Made by a program: the position numbers and the translations under genes. Source: Trichopria drosophilae (taxonomy: Eukaryota; Arthropoda; Insecta; Hymenoptera; Diapriidae). From it: DNA of 64,000 nt. Where the stretch lies: NCBI GenBank assembly GCA_030407085.1, contig CM059586.1, forward strand, positions 83,449,501-83,513,500, written 5' to 3'. The stretch's first letter is position 1; every line of letters begins with the position of its first letter. Below are positions 1 to 14,450 of this stretch, in pieces. Under the pieces are notes generated by a model. That model saw only the letters and a program-made list of their open reading frames with translations. It did not search any database and had not been told where the DNA came from.

Positions 1-3000
1 ATAAAACGCAAGTCAGGACTTCGCTGATTTGAATAGTATACCGAAATAATTTTTGAATTATTTCAATCTTAAGTAAATACAAGACTAGAAGTGAAAATGA
101 AAATCTAAATGAAAATGTATCTTTTCGAGTGCAGTGCCGAAAGGTAATCCGTTGAGCACACAAGATCGAACACACATCATCTGCCTTATGTGGCAACAAC
201 CCCTGTCGAGCATTATGCAATTCAAATATTATTCAAAGGCTAAAAGCCAGGAGGCCTTGCAGATAATATAAGGGGGAAGGCGCACTAAAACCACCAATCC
301 AGAGATGTGGGGAAGAAGGCGTTCTGTTACGTAAATGACATGCTTTCAAGTGGGCTACTTTTCGATTCTTTAAGCGACAGTTATACCGATTTCGTGTTTT
401 CAAAATAATATTGACATTACGTAGTATTGTTGAATTTGAAATAGTACAATGTATAGTTAGTAATATGTTTTAATTAAATTTTGCAAGCGGGTGAGCTTAG
501 TCATTGGGAAGAATTGGTATTGAATTTCGTGAACATCGGTTGTGTTTTAGAAAGTTATTAACATTTTCTTTCAATTTTTATATTTTTGCTTTTAAGTATT
601 TTGTCTCAAACTCGTTATGTACGTATGCTGACGAATGACAACGTCATTATGAAGTTGTAGAACTCTACAAAATCTGCAATTTGATGTGTAATAGGTTGCA
701 TTGTTATTAAGAATTCGACGAACAGTCCATTTTTAATTTAAGAAAATGCGTTCATAACTTTTTTTAAAATAAAGTTAGCTATAGATAGCGATATGTTCGC
801 TGAGAATAAGTTGTGGAGCTCGAAAATATCCTCAATTTTATATATAATAAGTTTTATATTTATTATTTTGCTTTGTTTATAAGCGACATTAAAAATAGTC
901 CACATAAAATATGAGCAAACTAAAAATTATTTTGAGAAATAAAAACAAATGTTTTTTATCAATACATGTCATTATAAAAATAAATGTAGAAGAAGATGTT
1001 GGATTTAATTCATAATAAGTATGTATTGAAAACGAAGCTTCCTGTAATAGAAGGTCAAACGATGTGATTGAGAAACGCGTTATCTTAGAAGTTTGGTAGT
1101 ATAAGCTTAGGCAGACGGAGATTTAGGCATGATGAAATGTAGACACCCCAATTTTTTTTAATTCGTTTAAGAGATTTTGATTTGATTTCTTCCCTTACAA
1201 TAAACTCAAAAGAAACCTGATTTATTTGTTATAAATGAAGCATAACAAAAATTGAGAACGTACCAAAAAAATGAAAAATAAGAATATTTTGATATAATTA
1301 TGTAACAATTTTATTTTTAATAAATAATAAATATAAATAATTTCCAGATATTAGAATCATATTTAGAAATCCCCAGAAACTCTTAATATTATATATAGAC
1401 AATTAAAAATATCATTCAGAAATTTCATGTAAGTAACAAATGTTTTACTTATTTAAACATATAAAAATATTGTTAAACCATAATTTTTTATGTCACAGGA
1501 ATACAACGTTTAAACTATCTTATCGGCGACACAACGAAAGCTTTTAATGTAGACAATCTTTTTCCTGGTTAAATAATAATATTAAATGGTACCAAAAATA
1601 ACCAAATTTGTTAACGATTTATATGTATAGACTTCTCGTCTGTGACTCCAGATTTTACTACTTTTTTCTCAGTGCAACAGCAGCTATACTATAAAAGGAT
1701 AAGAAAAGATGGAATTATCCTATAATCTCATTGTATTCAAATAAATGTCTGCTTGAGTATCAGGCTTAATACCACATGATAAATATGTTGTACTAAATAA
1801 AACAATCAGATTTCTGTCAAGTAAATGTATTCTGTTTATAAACATTATAGGCCATTTTAAACATAGATAATTCATATAATTAAAATTATTTTATTTTTTG
1901 CGGGTTCTCAGATGGACTAAATCATCGATATCCCACTACAGTACTGAAAATCGTTTTTACCGCCTGGTGGCTAAAATTGGTACTGTGCAATTTAGGCAAG
2001 AAAAGTTAATAATTTTTATTTTGTCATTGAATATTACATGCTCTAGAACATTTGACGGTCAATCGAAAGGTTCCGAGATCCAGACCCGGGGGCACAAATC
2101 TCTAAAAAGTTAGGTCTACATTTAAAAAAAAAATGAGAAACCTTTTTCCCAACAAAAATTTGACCATTCGTAAAACATAGATTACAATTTCGTTTTGTGT
2201 TAAGGATGAGTCGAGATCATTAATATTACTCATAAAGTATGGAGAAAGTAATAATCATGTATTAAGATTTTATCTATTCGTGTTTTTTTTATTATTGCAA
2301 TATAATAAATTGTGTATAATTTACTATTATTAATGTTATACTATAAACCATTTTAATGGATTTTAAATAACCATTTACATTTTCCCTACATCTAGTTGAA
2401 ATTGCAATTGAAAATTTTTTCAGTCATATGTTATGATCATGACTTACAAATATTATTAAAACGTAGTACTTATTTGGTGTAGATTACAGTCAAGAATGGT
2501 TTATAGTTAATAAATCTGTTACTTAACTATGATAAACATTTAATAAGTCAAATTTTTTGCGGTATTTCTGGTTAAACACAGACTGATTTTTGCTAAATAG
2601 ACTAAATGGCATATTTGTTCATTAACACAATGTGTTAAATAATCACATCTCGCATTCAAGTAATATTTTTTTTTTAAATATTTGAATATTTGCTACTTTG
2701 ACAATTTTACATCAAAATATTGAAAACTTCTTATACTTCGATTATTGTCATTGCAATCGGAGGAGATACTAATATTATCTTTAAGTGCTAAAAAATTTAG
2801 AAGCATATTAAAATATATGATACTTAATCCGTATTTACGTTCAGCACAATTTTTATCTAAAGCCTTAAAAAAAGGTAAAGCACCGCCCGGAAACCAGGTG
2901 TATTTGATCACTATCGCATTTCTAGATTCAATCACACGGTTCGGCGCCATGCGTCGGCAACTAAGCAGTTTCCGCCCTTATCTCATAACCTTCCAATATC

Positions 3001-6000
3001 TTTTTTTATATAACAGGATTCGCTAAGTGAATGTGCACACTGTGATAGTAACTTTTTAGCTATATATTACTGACAGTGAGAAATATCTACATTTGCGCTT
3101 TATAAATATTACTTCTACAAAACCTTTTTGTGGTTTGAATATTAGCAAAACTTTCCGCCGACGCTTCAAATTAGGCTTCACAGAACTAGTCTTCTGCACA
3201 TTTACATATTTATAATACATTGGTATAAGAACAATTTTGCTTAGAGAATGAGTTTTTGAAAGTTTATAAATGTCGCTTGTAATCATTTCTCTTTATTAAA
3301 TTTTGTTATAATTGGAATTGAGCATTTATAAAATAATATTTTTTAAATATATATTAAAGACAAAAAAATATATATTAAAGATATTGACCAAATTTTCTCA
3401 AATATTCAACATCCAAACGAGTACAAGGATTTTCACTGGATTATTTTTTTCCGTGTGCTTCGTGAAAATCAGTTTTATTCAAAATAAATCTGTTTATTAC
3501 AGAATTTTAATATCTTAAATTTTTGACAGACTGATTTATAATGTAAATGCCACAAACAAAATAGGAAAAAATATCCAGAAAATCGTCTTTGAAACTAGTG
3601 ATTTCGAACCTGCGGTCTTTGATTCATTTACTCATGTAGATTGGGCAGGTTTTGGCAGACCCAAAGTGGTGGTTGACTACGCAGAATAAAACTGAAAATG
3701 ATCTAAAACCTTCAACCCCCCACCCTTTAAAGACTTCGTCTGAGAAGTAAAAAACAAGGCAAACAAATACAAAATAATCCATACCAGAATATATGAGAAA
3801 TTTTTTTTTTGACATTTATACTGCAGATTGTTACCGCCAGGTGCATTCGCATGCTTTATGCGTCACGCCCGTGGTATGGACTGAAGAAATGGATTCTCTT
3901 TTATTAATAAAATACTGGGAATTATTGTTCAATGCTTTTGTACGTAAGAGTGATATATTCATATCATATGCAAACTAATTTTTTATATTATTTTTTAAAA
4001 TGTAGTTTGTGTGCAAAATAAAACAAAGCCATCTTCCGGAAATATAAAAAATAATTAATTTACGCAGAAAAAACACCACGGTTGTTACAACCTAAGATGT
4101 GGTTGCTGGGATCATATCATGGAAAGGGTTTCCATATGTAATGTTCTATTTTCAATAGAAATGGTCGACCTATCAATATTTTAATTTAAATGATCTGTGG
4201 TCGGTATGTCCACCACAAACCTGTTTTTTCCGTGTATGATGATAAACTTTCGATATAAATATATCTTTTCTCAGCAGTTAACAAACGTCTTTGTTATTAA
4301 AGGATATTTAGATATCCTTAAACTAATAGTTTGTTAAATATTAACAAATCATGTATTCAGTTGAAACAAACCATTTATTTGTAACTAATAAATAAAAAAG
4401 ATTGAGGAATAAGTCATTTAGCAATCGCACGTTTCAAATGACAAAATGCCTAATTAATTGTCATGCTCCAGACTTAACGCCTCTTTAGAGCTCATAAAGT
4501 ATTAGGGAGAGTACTTTGTCTTCACCGAAACAATTTAGAATCTATCCCAGAGTGTCGACCTTAATGAACCAGTGATCACCCTTCAAGAGTGCGATATCTT
4601 CGTCTAGCATGCGATTTCTGTTGCGATTTTGCCTGGAGACATTTAGGGGGGTTGTGTTTTGACGTCGTTAATTACGTTTAGCGTGCTTGCCCCTTGAGCC
4701 CCCATAGTTTTACGCCAATGAGGCTGATTACATTGTCACGGCGCAACTCTTTGCCGGCCACCCGATTCGACCGCAACGTCGTAGTCGTTGCGGATTCGGA
4801 CGAAAGAAACGGGGACGTTCGTATCGATTGGTCGTTTCGCCGTTGCTCACCTATAAGCGCACGAGGATTTAGGAAATTTTACTGAATTAGTTCGGTAAAG
4901 TTTGGATAAAATAATGTACTAGAAAAAATATCCCTCGAAGCAACAAATATGGCGAACAAAATTTTAAACTTTAAAAAAGTCAGGTAATTTACATTTCGAT
5001 TGCTTGTTGAATGCCATGCGAACAGTTCGACTTTGGTAATTCCATCACAAAACTACTGAAAACACACTTACAGAAATTTATAAATTGTTATATAACTACT
5101 TTGTATGACTACAAAATTTATGTTTTTAACGCGTTTTAAAAACTGGTTTTGTTGTATGTAAGATACTTTTGTCGAAATAGTATTTAATTTTACAGCCATT
5201 TAGGTACGGGTTTTAAACACTTTTAATGCATACATGGCTTAAGGTTTTAAAAAAGTTAACCCTTTTCTATTGTACCATGTTAATTGAGTTTTTTTTAGCA
5301 ATTTTAATGAATATCTATATGCCATTCAACATGGATATTGGCTATAAAGAGAGAACTTCGTAATTTGTGCACTTACGGGAAAGTTCGTCCGCCAAAACCG
5401 AATGGTAACTTACCGATGCAACTTTGATTTTTAACGTAACGAAATAATTTATTAGATAAAATAATTGTATAGAACTTATTTTCCCTTTTAAAATTATGTG
5501 AGTGTGACTTCAATAGATAGATATATCGTATATAATATCAAATTATTTTCTCCATAAATGAAATGTACCATTAACCACTTGCGGTTTAGCAGAGCATTTT
5601 CTACGCCATCTGGTAGGAAATGAAGTAGCTCTCGTTGTGAATTTGTTCATATTCATTGGTTGCAAGTAGATGCATGAGCACAGTACTACGAAAATGTTCT
5701 TTGGAAGATTAGAATTTTAAGATCTAATCTGAAAAATATTCAAAAATATCCTGTTGGGAATTTGAGGTTAGGATGTGTGAAATAGCTGACGTGATGAGTC
5801 AGATAGGATAATTAATTCGTTTTCGGCGACCAAAAATCTGTAAAATCTACTACCTCTGATTCTAGGTATGTCCAACAAAAAATTATTGTTGTCCTGTGCA
5901 ATTTATAACCCAATGTTTTGAACCATTTTATTTATAAATACTTTGCGGATATAATTTTAATTCACTTTTGTGAATATTCCATAAATCGTACTGTAATCTT

Positions 6001-7534
6001 AATTTCCATTCCCTATGTTCTGAAATGATCCATTTATAAAGTGGGAATTGCCAATATAAATATTTTTTTTTTAATTTAGACTTTTTGGCAGCGATTCTAT
6101 TATCTGATAACAATCTTCTCAAAAATAAAAAAAAGAACAACTGAAATTTCCGATAATTCTCGATGATTAGTAATTTCATTATTTTTTATGTTCTAAAAAG
6201 TAATTAAATCAGTAACAAAAAAGATGAAATCAGCTCAAAGGCGCAGAGACAGCCTTTATTTATATTTCGAAAGGGTTAAGATTTTATGATAAAAAATGTA
6301 AAAATATAGATGTTTCACTTCACCAATAATTACTACTCTAATTCAGAAAGTTTGGGTTAAAATCGCATCAAAAGTAAAACTGAAACAAATTTATGTCAGT
6401 TCGAATAAATTACCAACAAGTTATGACACCATCTCTTACCTTAAATACTCATCAATATATTACGATCGTTATATTTAAATATTAACAAAGACATTTATAA
6501 TTTTTAGAACATTTTTCAATTTTAATTTTAAACCAAAGCAAAGAAGGACTACAAATAATTGAATATGCTGTGAACGGTGTGAAATTGTCGCAACCTTTGG
6601 AGGTCGCGTGCTGCTTTGTGTTCCATTGCATAAAAATCTATAGTAGAACTTTGTGAATACAAACTTGCTGCCGAAAAACAGTTTACCTGAACAAAAATTG
6701 TTTGTTTTTATGTGTTATTAATTTAATTCGTAAAAGATTTAATGAATGAATAAAATTGATGAAATATTGGTGTATGCCAGTAAACGAACGTAATAATAAA
6801 CATTATATAATATTTTGAGTGAAATTCGTCGAATTTCATGATCCTGAATGAATGTCAATAAATATAAATTAAAAAATAAGAATCTAATGAATTTACTTAA
6901 ATTTGAAAATGTTATGTGAAAATGATAAAATTTGAACAAATTCTGTATATGCCTGTATTTAATACTTATTTGCATCAAAAACATATTTTATTAAATTAAG
7001 AGCGGCCGAAATAAAGAGATTACGGATTAAATACAAAGAAATGTTTTCTAAATTAAGCCTGAAAACTATAATAGGTTCTACGCAAAATCAAGTTATGTGA
7101 AACTCATTCATTTGTCATTAATGATTTTTATAAATGTCCGAGCTAAAAACATTGGTTATTAATAAAGAACTACAATTATTACATGACAAACAAATATTAC
7201 CAAAGTTTTCTAAAGTCAAAAAAAATCTGAATTTTTACTTAGCTCGCACTAAACCATGAATTTTTCTTGAACAATTGCATCAACTGCAATTAGCAACAGT
7301 GTATTAAAAACGCTGACTATCTTCTGTTAGCCTCCTAAAAAGCAGACAAATTAATAAATTTGTTCTCTTTCTTACATAATGTATAATATATTTCGCCACA
7401 CATATAGAACTCTTCTTTATATCAAATAAATCATTAAATAAATGATAAGTGTATATTTAATTTTTTCTAACATTACTTTTACTTCAGCAACATGTCTGTC
7501 CAATTCAAAATGTTTGGCATTTTTTTTGTTGGAA
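1..7534. other. Gene-free AT-rich stretch left of the first foldback
   Basis: No exon, RNA gene or complete transposon could be recognised here. Because the last labial exon lies downstream on the same strand without its partner exon, this may be labial intron or upstream sequence. A less AT-rich patch at about 4620-4870, with a short open frame at 4694-4885, stands out by composition, but its translation matches no family I know. A smaller patch lies near 2870-2960. These could be regulatory DNA or old repeat fragments. Confidence 0.4.
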
Positions 7535-8085
7535 AAAATATTCAAATGTCATATTGTCACCAGCAGAATTTTTCTCTCACGTCGCATTTCCGTGAAAAAT
7601 GAGGTATTAAATGTGTCAAAACGTGCATTCCTAACTGTATTTCAATTGTTTTTGTAGCAAATGGGAAATTTACTTCCAACAATCGCTGTATTATTCCTGA
7701 ACGTATTGTTTGGGCTAAAATCGAGGATGCTAGCAGAATTTTCACGCCACGTCCCATTGTCGAGAAAAATGAGGTTAAGTTTATAAAAATGTCCATTTTT
7801 GTCCATATTTCGATTTATTTTATAGTGAAACATTTAACCTATTACGTCCTATTCTCGAAAATGGGACGTGATAGAAAAATTGTACTATCCCCATCGTCTT
7901 CAGCATGAAAAATACATCCAAAATTGAAACTGCGTTTGTCGAAAATAAATGTTCTCTTTTGCTACAAAAACAATCGAAATGACAAAAAGCGCACATTTTA
8001 ACACATTTAATCTTACATTTCTCGAAAATGCGACGTGATAGGAAATTCTACTAGCGTCATCGTTTTCAGAGTAAAAAGTACGTAT
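7535..8085. repeat. Degenerate foldback element built of four related units
   Basis: Two related units are read on the plus strand, near 7557-7720 and 7729-7800. Both carry a GCAGAATTTT ... ACGTC(G/C)CATT core followed by GAGAAAAATGAGGT-like sequence. Two more lie in reverse complement near 7855-7905 and 7915-8062. The reverse complement of the right half aligns along the left half, including the TTTTTGTAGCAAA stretch, so the whole is an imperfect palindrome centred near 7810. No transposase is visible. It is probably an old non-autonomous foldback transposon; outer limits and target duplication are uncertain. Confidence 0.6.
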
Positions 8086-11000
8086 GGAAATGATACTGGG
8101 ATTGTCAAAGGAGAAGTCAGTGTCGGACAGTGTTTGTGATTATCTATAATAAATCTTTTGAGAAATTTACTGGTGGACCCATATGCCAATCGCATGCTGA
8201 GTAAGAAACAAATTTATAATATTAATTGAAGAACATTTTCAGAAAATTATCAAATATTAATGTTTTTACGTAATAATGCACGTATGAAATAAAAATATCT
8301 TACAACTATAATGATAACCGTCAGCAAAAAAATTGAAAAAAAATCTCTTGGTCTTCACAAAAAATTAATATATGTGGACGTCACGTAGACAGCAAAATGT
8401 GTATTTCTAAGGCACTTCATAAATCAATTTCAGTCCTATCGGAAAATATAATATTATAATTTAGTATAAATTGAATTTATTTCGAATTAAAATACAAGGC
8501 GGTCGTTACAACTTTTTACGTTTATCGGATAGGCAGATAAGCGAATACATGGTGCAGTTGTCAGTTTAGAATAACAATTTATTCACGATTTTCTCATATA
8601 GTGTTCACTATTTCAGCGCGCATTCGAATAGTTGATGACATATTAATGCGTTTTTGTTATTATTAATCACCGTTGCGTTCTTACAGGTTAAGGTTCTTAT
8701 ACAAATGCGTCGAAATAAAAAAATACAGTTGCAGAAACGAATATAGAAATTCACATATACCCTGGTACATAATTTTGTACCTATAACGACTTTGTTAGTC
8801 AGTAATATATGCGACTTGAGAATTATGTTTTTTTTTAATGGGTTTGAATTCGATAAAAATTAATTGGAAAAATTTTGGAAGCTGATATTTTCCAATGAAG
8901 GAAAACCATTTATTTGCCTACCACATATCTTATGTTTAAAAAACACCTTACAATAAACCCCCCTAGTAGAAATCATTTGCACAAAACGCGACGACTTAGT
9001 ACTAGATACGGCCTAGCACCAGCGTGGCCAATTTGAGATTTTTACAAATTACAGGTTCAGCGCCAATATTTAATTAAAAGATTCGTATTTCCAAACCTGT
9101 ATTTTTTTTAATTCAAGATACTCTCAAACCAAATATTATTCTCTAAATTTCTTAGAGCCATTCTAGTGAAAGAGTGAATTCTCACTCTTTAAGAGTGAAT
9201 TTTCACTCCAGACACAGCAACTTTTTATTCCATGCAGAGCGAGTTTTCAGGCATCAATATATTTGCTCATTTTGCACTGAAGAATGACGAATTCTCGTTC
9301 AAGGAATTTAAAGAGTGGATTCAGTTTAAAAAATAAATTTGCCGCATCTAATAGACAAATAAATTTTGTTATTGGCATATACCTACAAATGTAAATAGGA
9401 AACATACCCAGAAAATAAGTGTCATAAACTTGAACAATTCAGATGGTAATATTGATATTTCTTCTTTCAATTTTCAAACGTTTCCAATTTCTGCTAATTC
9501 TGGTATTTGTAATGAAAATTAAAATTAAATTTAAATAAAATAAAATTAAAATAACCAGACACAAAAATAGATTTAATAAATTGGAGATCCGCAAATATTT
9601 GTATATAAAAACTATACAATTATCTAATACATTTAGAGGTTATTCTTTCGAATTAACAGATACTTCTACGATTTATAACGTTCTGGGAGACGCATAGATT
9701 ATTTTCTGTTGTCGCTTTCTATTAAATAGGAAAATTGTTGTAGTAGAATTTACAGATAAATTACCATCTCACGTGCCTACATTATCCAAATAATTTTTCA
9801 TATAAATAAGAGGCATCATATATCAATAAAAATGTCAAAAATTGTAAGTGAATACTTGTTTACTTCACTATAAACACAGACACTTGTTATATCTAAGAAC
9901 GCGTATGGTCGCCTAAGTTTTCAGTGTTGATATAATACACATAATGTTTAAACAAATTTTTCACAAATAACATTTAATTCACATGTATATTTCCTAACTC
10001 GTTAAAATAATGAATCAATTTTATTTCAACCCAATATGCACTGATTTCAGGGAGAGAAATTTCCTTCTACCCAATAACTTCTGAACCGGGCTGGACATTA
10101 CATAGCTAATGTCAGTAAAAGTTGTATAGACTGACTTTTTCACTAAGAGGTGAGAAAACGGATCGGTCACTTATTCGTTATTTGCAGCGAACGAAGAGTC
10201 ACTTAGCAAATAATCAAGTTGGACAAGTTCTATTAAATGCAGAGGCCGAGTCTGTTCAAAACGGTGGCTTTCTCTATTTTAACGACTCATTCATCAATTT
10301 AGCGACTAATGTGAGAAATGCATGGAAAGAAAGTACCGGAAGGCAAAACAGTTTTTCTTTTATTTCCAAAATTAGAGAAAATGAAGAGTAATAAAATGTG
10401 CATAAAAATACGCTAACATAATACGAATACTAACAATATATAATATTATACTAATCCTGAGTACATAACGAAAAAGCATATTTTAAAAATATATTGATAC
10501 TTAATCCATGAATTATAAAATTGACTTGAAATTTAAAATGTGATGAAAACTTTACCATCCCTCGCTCTACACACACCGTTACACCCTAGGTCCTATGTAG
10601 AGTTGAGTTCTACAATCTAATCAATTTTCCAGTTTTTTAAATTTGCTCCCTCACCTCTAGATCTATTACGATTTTTCATAGTTCTGCGACATCTACCATT
10701 CCAGCAGGTGAATCCGAAGTACATTTTGAACTTTACCGCATATTTATTGATTGAAAATACGGAGAAATATAGAACCGGAAAAACGCCGTCCATAAACCAC
10801 ATGGACAGGAGGAGTGGGGGTTCGCCAAATGTCCACGGCACTGATCTTATATAGTATAGATCAGTGGTCCACGGCTGTCCACGGACGGGGGGGGGCACGT
10901 GGATTATGGTTGGTCTCAAAGAAAAGATTGTATTTTTGTAATCTTCTGCAGTATTTTTTATAAACAATTTACGAATCGATTGCAAAATGTAATAAGATCT

Positions 11001-11216
11001 AAACAAAAACACAAATTAAAACAAAAAATACGTACAAGATCAGGGACATGTTTTTTATTTTATTTTTCTTACCTTTACCATCTAAAAATGAATAACTATA
11101 AAGTAATTTATTTGCAAGATGAACAAACTTCAATATTTTATCCAAACCCCTTGGGTTGAAGTAAAATGGTCTAAGAAGCAAACCCTTTAGAAATTTAAAC
11201 AAAATAATGTTAACTT

Positions 11217-11263
11217 ATGTAATGTAATGTAACGTAACGTAATGTAATGTAATGCAATGTAAT
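11217..11263. repeat. Pentanucleotide microsatellite (ATGTA)n
   Basis: About nine to ten consecutive five-base units of the ATGTA/TAATG type, with a few single-base changes (ACGTA, ATGCA). Confidence 0.85.
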
Positions 11264-12462
11264 TATTTAGTATGGCACGAAGATTTAACTTAGATTTAAC
11301 CCTCTTGAGCAAACCATGGTATAATTTATACAAGTAGTTTACAATCAATAACAATTAAATTCATAAATAAAATTAGTTGAGTCGATATAAAAATAAAAAA
11401 TAAAATGTTTAGAAGATATTTACATATGTAATATTCTTCCCTCAATCTCTGTCGGGCGTAGATATGAGAAACAATGTGGAAGTTGTATTTTCTTCGACCC
11501 CCGTGTTACATTGTTTGAATATTCTCTTTTGCAAGAGATCTCATCATATTATGTCATGTGTAGCATGCGCTAATCTTATTCAAAACTATTTGTTCTTGAC
11601 TTATTTTAAATGTTGAAATGAACCATTTCACCTTCTATTTATACACAATTAATTGCTTCATAGATAGCAAAAAACAATGTGAAAAGTGCAATTGAAAATG
11701 ATAGAAAAATGGTAATGTTTTGGTGCCAATTAATTTAATAAACAATGTTCGCATTTTGAGTGCTAATTTTTTTAGTTATTTCAGTTTAATCTAGTTTCGA
11801 GTAAAAAACTACTGTCTTTAGTAAAATGCTAGTGAAAAAGAAACAATTGAATACCATAATGAATATTTCGAAAATGTTAGAGGAACTTTCATTTGTCAAC
11901 TTTCTAGATTTTTACTTTTCGTTCTTGAAAATTTGTACTAATTGAATTAGTAACCTACATACTATCTTTAAATCATCACTATTTTGCTAATTCACACGGT
12001 GAGAGTGTAAGATATCTTTTTTATTAACGTTTTTGAATAATCTTACTTTTTCATTATTGAGTAATATTATTTTTAATAGAAAAGTAGAATATTACTCTGG
12101 GGAAAATTTAAAATTGATGTCACATTCATAAATGATATTGCAATTGTCGTTGCTACACATAATTTACCTATACTCTTATACTTTCGTGATTTTGCATGCA
12201 CTATCCATCATTTAGCCTCAATTATCTCGAAAGAAAGATTATGTCAAAATCGTGTTTATTCGGAAGATAATATGTCAAAGTATTTTTTTTATATATTGTA
12301 ATATTTAAATATAATCACATTTAATGTAGGAGTATTATCAAATGTTAACATTACACATTTGTTTCGTATAAAAAATGTCAATGCCGAGTGCATATGCGTT
12401 ATTTAAACTTTTACAACGGGTAATATTCATTTTCGAAATTTGATTGACCGTTAAAAATACAA

Positions 12463-12518
12463 AGATTTGATAGTAACATACTGTGACCGAAGCACATCAA
12501 TATTTTACTATCAAATCT
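12463..12518. repeat. Short perfect hairpin
   Basis: AGATTTGATAGTAA at 12463-12476 is the exact reverse complement of 12505-12518, with a 28 nt loop. Weaker pairing continues outside. It could be a decayed foldback element or a structured RNA; there is no further support. Confidence 0.45.
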
Positions 12519-13650
12519 ATGAACTTTTACAAAGACTTTGGATTTTCCCTATATATCGTTCAATTTATTTATATTTTCAAAATTAAATATAATTCTTTTT
12601 TAAGTTTTTAAATTGAAACAAAAATTGCTACCAACTGTTTATTTTGTTTTTTCGAAAGTTATTAACAAACAGCTTTGAAAAAGAAAAACTAAATGGTTAA
12701 ACCAAATTATAAATGTAAATTCAGAACTTTTTTACTTAGTTTGTATAACCACATAAAAATAGTTGCGCTGACTATATGACACTACTAAGATATCAATTTT
12801 ATAATTTTTTATAGTTAAAAATATAAAAAATATAAAATAGTTTGTTCAACCGTAATTGGTTTTTCATCTTTTGAAACTAGTTCGTTGTGTCGAACTCCGA
12901 GAAGTATCCTTTTAACATTTAGTTGATATGAAATTACATTAAACATGTTTTTTAAATCGAATTGATAAGCTTTTTATGAAGAATCTCTAGTTTCACGTAA
13001 AACCTTTTCCATTATTACATAACTTGCCTTCGTTACGTAACAAAAAATACTTAATTTCATATTATTGAAACGACCCTTCAAAATAAACTTATTATTATAA
13101 TAGATAGTAAGATAATCATATACTACAAATAGTAATAGCGGAAAAAATGTTTTTCTATATCAACAAATGTATAAACATTTTTCGTTTGCGTTCTTCCATT
13201 TACTGATATTTGATCACATTTTCAAGATAGAATTTTAGCTCTAAGATGACGATATTCGATAGGCTTCCCGAAAAAGATTTAATTGATTTATATGAATGTT
13301 GAGTTACCCGTAGTGAGAACTAAATATGTAGAATTTTTCACTGCTATATTTTGTTAAATTAAATGCAATTTATTTAAATCAAATTTAGTTGGTTCAACTA
13401 AATACAGTCGCGTAAATGAAATATGACCATACTCAATGCAGAAGTAGTCACGCCGGGGAAAGACCAAAGACGTTATCACATGCTTTCTCAATTTAGTTAA
13501 AATACATTTTTATTAAATTTAAGACAATAAAGTGTAGAATTTACGGTACCTGAGATTTCCTTAAGTTGAAACTTCCATGTGAGCGGTAAATCAACAATTA
13601 TCCCCAAGTTATTTGCTTCATCACAAAGGGGAATACTTATATCACCCACC

Positions 13651-14450
13651 TTAACCCGTTTTCTCCTGAAATGGCATAAATTGTCGCTGTTTTTTAGCTA
13701 AACAATTTTCATAGAAAGGGTGAATGAATTTTTATACAAATCGATGCCTTATAAGTTTTCAGCCTACTCTTTCTGAATCTGAAGTCCATTTTCCAATATC
13801 TTTAGTCGTTTTTCCAATAAGGCGCCCAGAATGGCAAAAAAGAAACAGAAAAAAATATTAATTGAAATCCTTTTTTTACATGAAACTCTAGTCCAATCGA
13901 TTTCCACTTTTAGATTTGGTGGAAATCCTAGAATTTAAAATGGCGGCTTCAAAATGGCGTTAATCATTTCTTTGTCAACATTGTTGTTAGTCTGTTGTAA
14001 TACTTTTGTAAATGAACATGCATTCAATACCAACTGATAAAAGATGATTTTCCACATCTTCGATCACGAATCACTTTTCAAATTTTCAAAATTCAAAATA
14101 GCTGATCCAATATGGCGGTTTTTGAGGTTCTAGTAGGATGCGCATTACACTATCTTTTGTTTCAACAAATTACTCTACCAGACCTAAAGGTAGGCATTGA
14201 TTGAACTACAGTTTTATATAAAAAAAGGATTTCAATTTTAGGAGTTACCATTTTTTTCGGGGTTTTTGCCATTCTTGGCGACATATTGGAAAAACGACTA
14301 AAGATATTGGAAAATTGACTTCAGATTCAGAAAGAGCAGATATGAAACCTATAAGACATGGGCTTATATGAAAATTCATTCACCCTTTCTATGAAAATTA
14401 TTTAGCTAAAAAACGGCGACCTTATGCTATTTCAGGATGAAACGGGTTAA
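13651..14450. mobile_element. piggyBac-type non-autonomous element with long inverted arms
   Basis: TTAA is present at both ends (13651-13654 and 14447-14450). Just inside are inverted CCCGTTT...CCTGAAAT(G/A)GCATAA termini. The inverted similarity continues inward for about 260 bp on each side, through a CTTTAGTCGTTTTTCCAA-type stretch and up to about 13910 and 14190. A TTAA duplication with CCC...GGG ends is the known signature of piggyBac-superfamily elements. There is no transposase inside; the centre contains short motifs (AAATGGCGG and similar) common in insect interspersed repeats. Confidence 0.75.

Larger units (their letters stand above)
8086..13650. other. Gene-free AT-rich stretch between two foldbacks
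   Basis: No gene recognised. It holds a degenerate pentanucleotide array (11217-11263), a 14 bp perfect hairpin (12463-12518), and a short piece near 10800-10905 with repeated GTCCACGG motifs around a palindromic GATC...GATC core next to a run of nine G. That last piece looks like the abutting ends of small transposons. The open frame at 10122-10391 has no recognisable homology. Confidence 0.4.

Noticed and set aside
4694..4885. 63-codon basic open frame in a GC-rich patch
   Set aside because: Composition is notable, but the translation resembles no protein and lies where labial intron is expected.
5256..6360. TTAACCC ... GGGTTAA pair as another piggyBac-type element
   Set aside because: The bases inside the two ends do not match as inverted repeats.
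10122..10391. 89-codon open frame
   Set aside because: No recognisable domain, no splice or UTR support, and in AT-rich intron-like DNA; kept out of the feature list.
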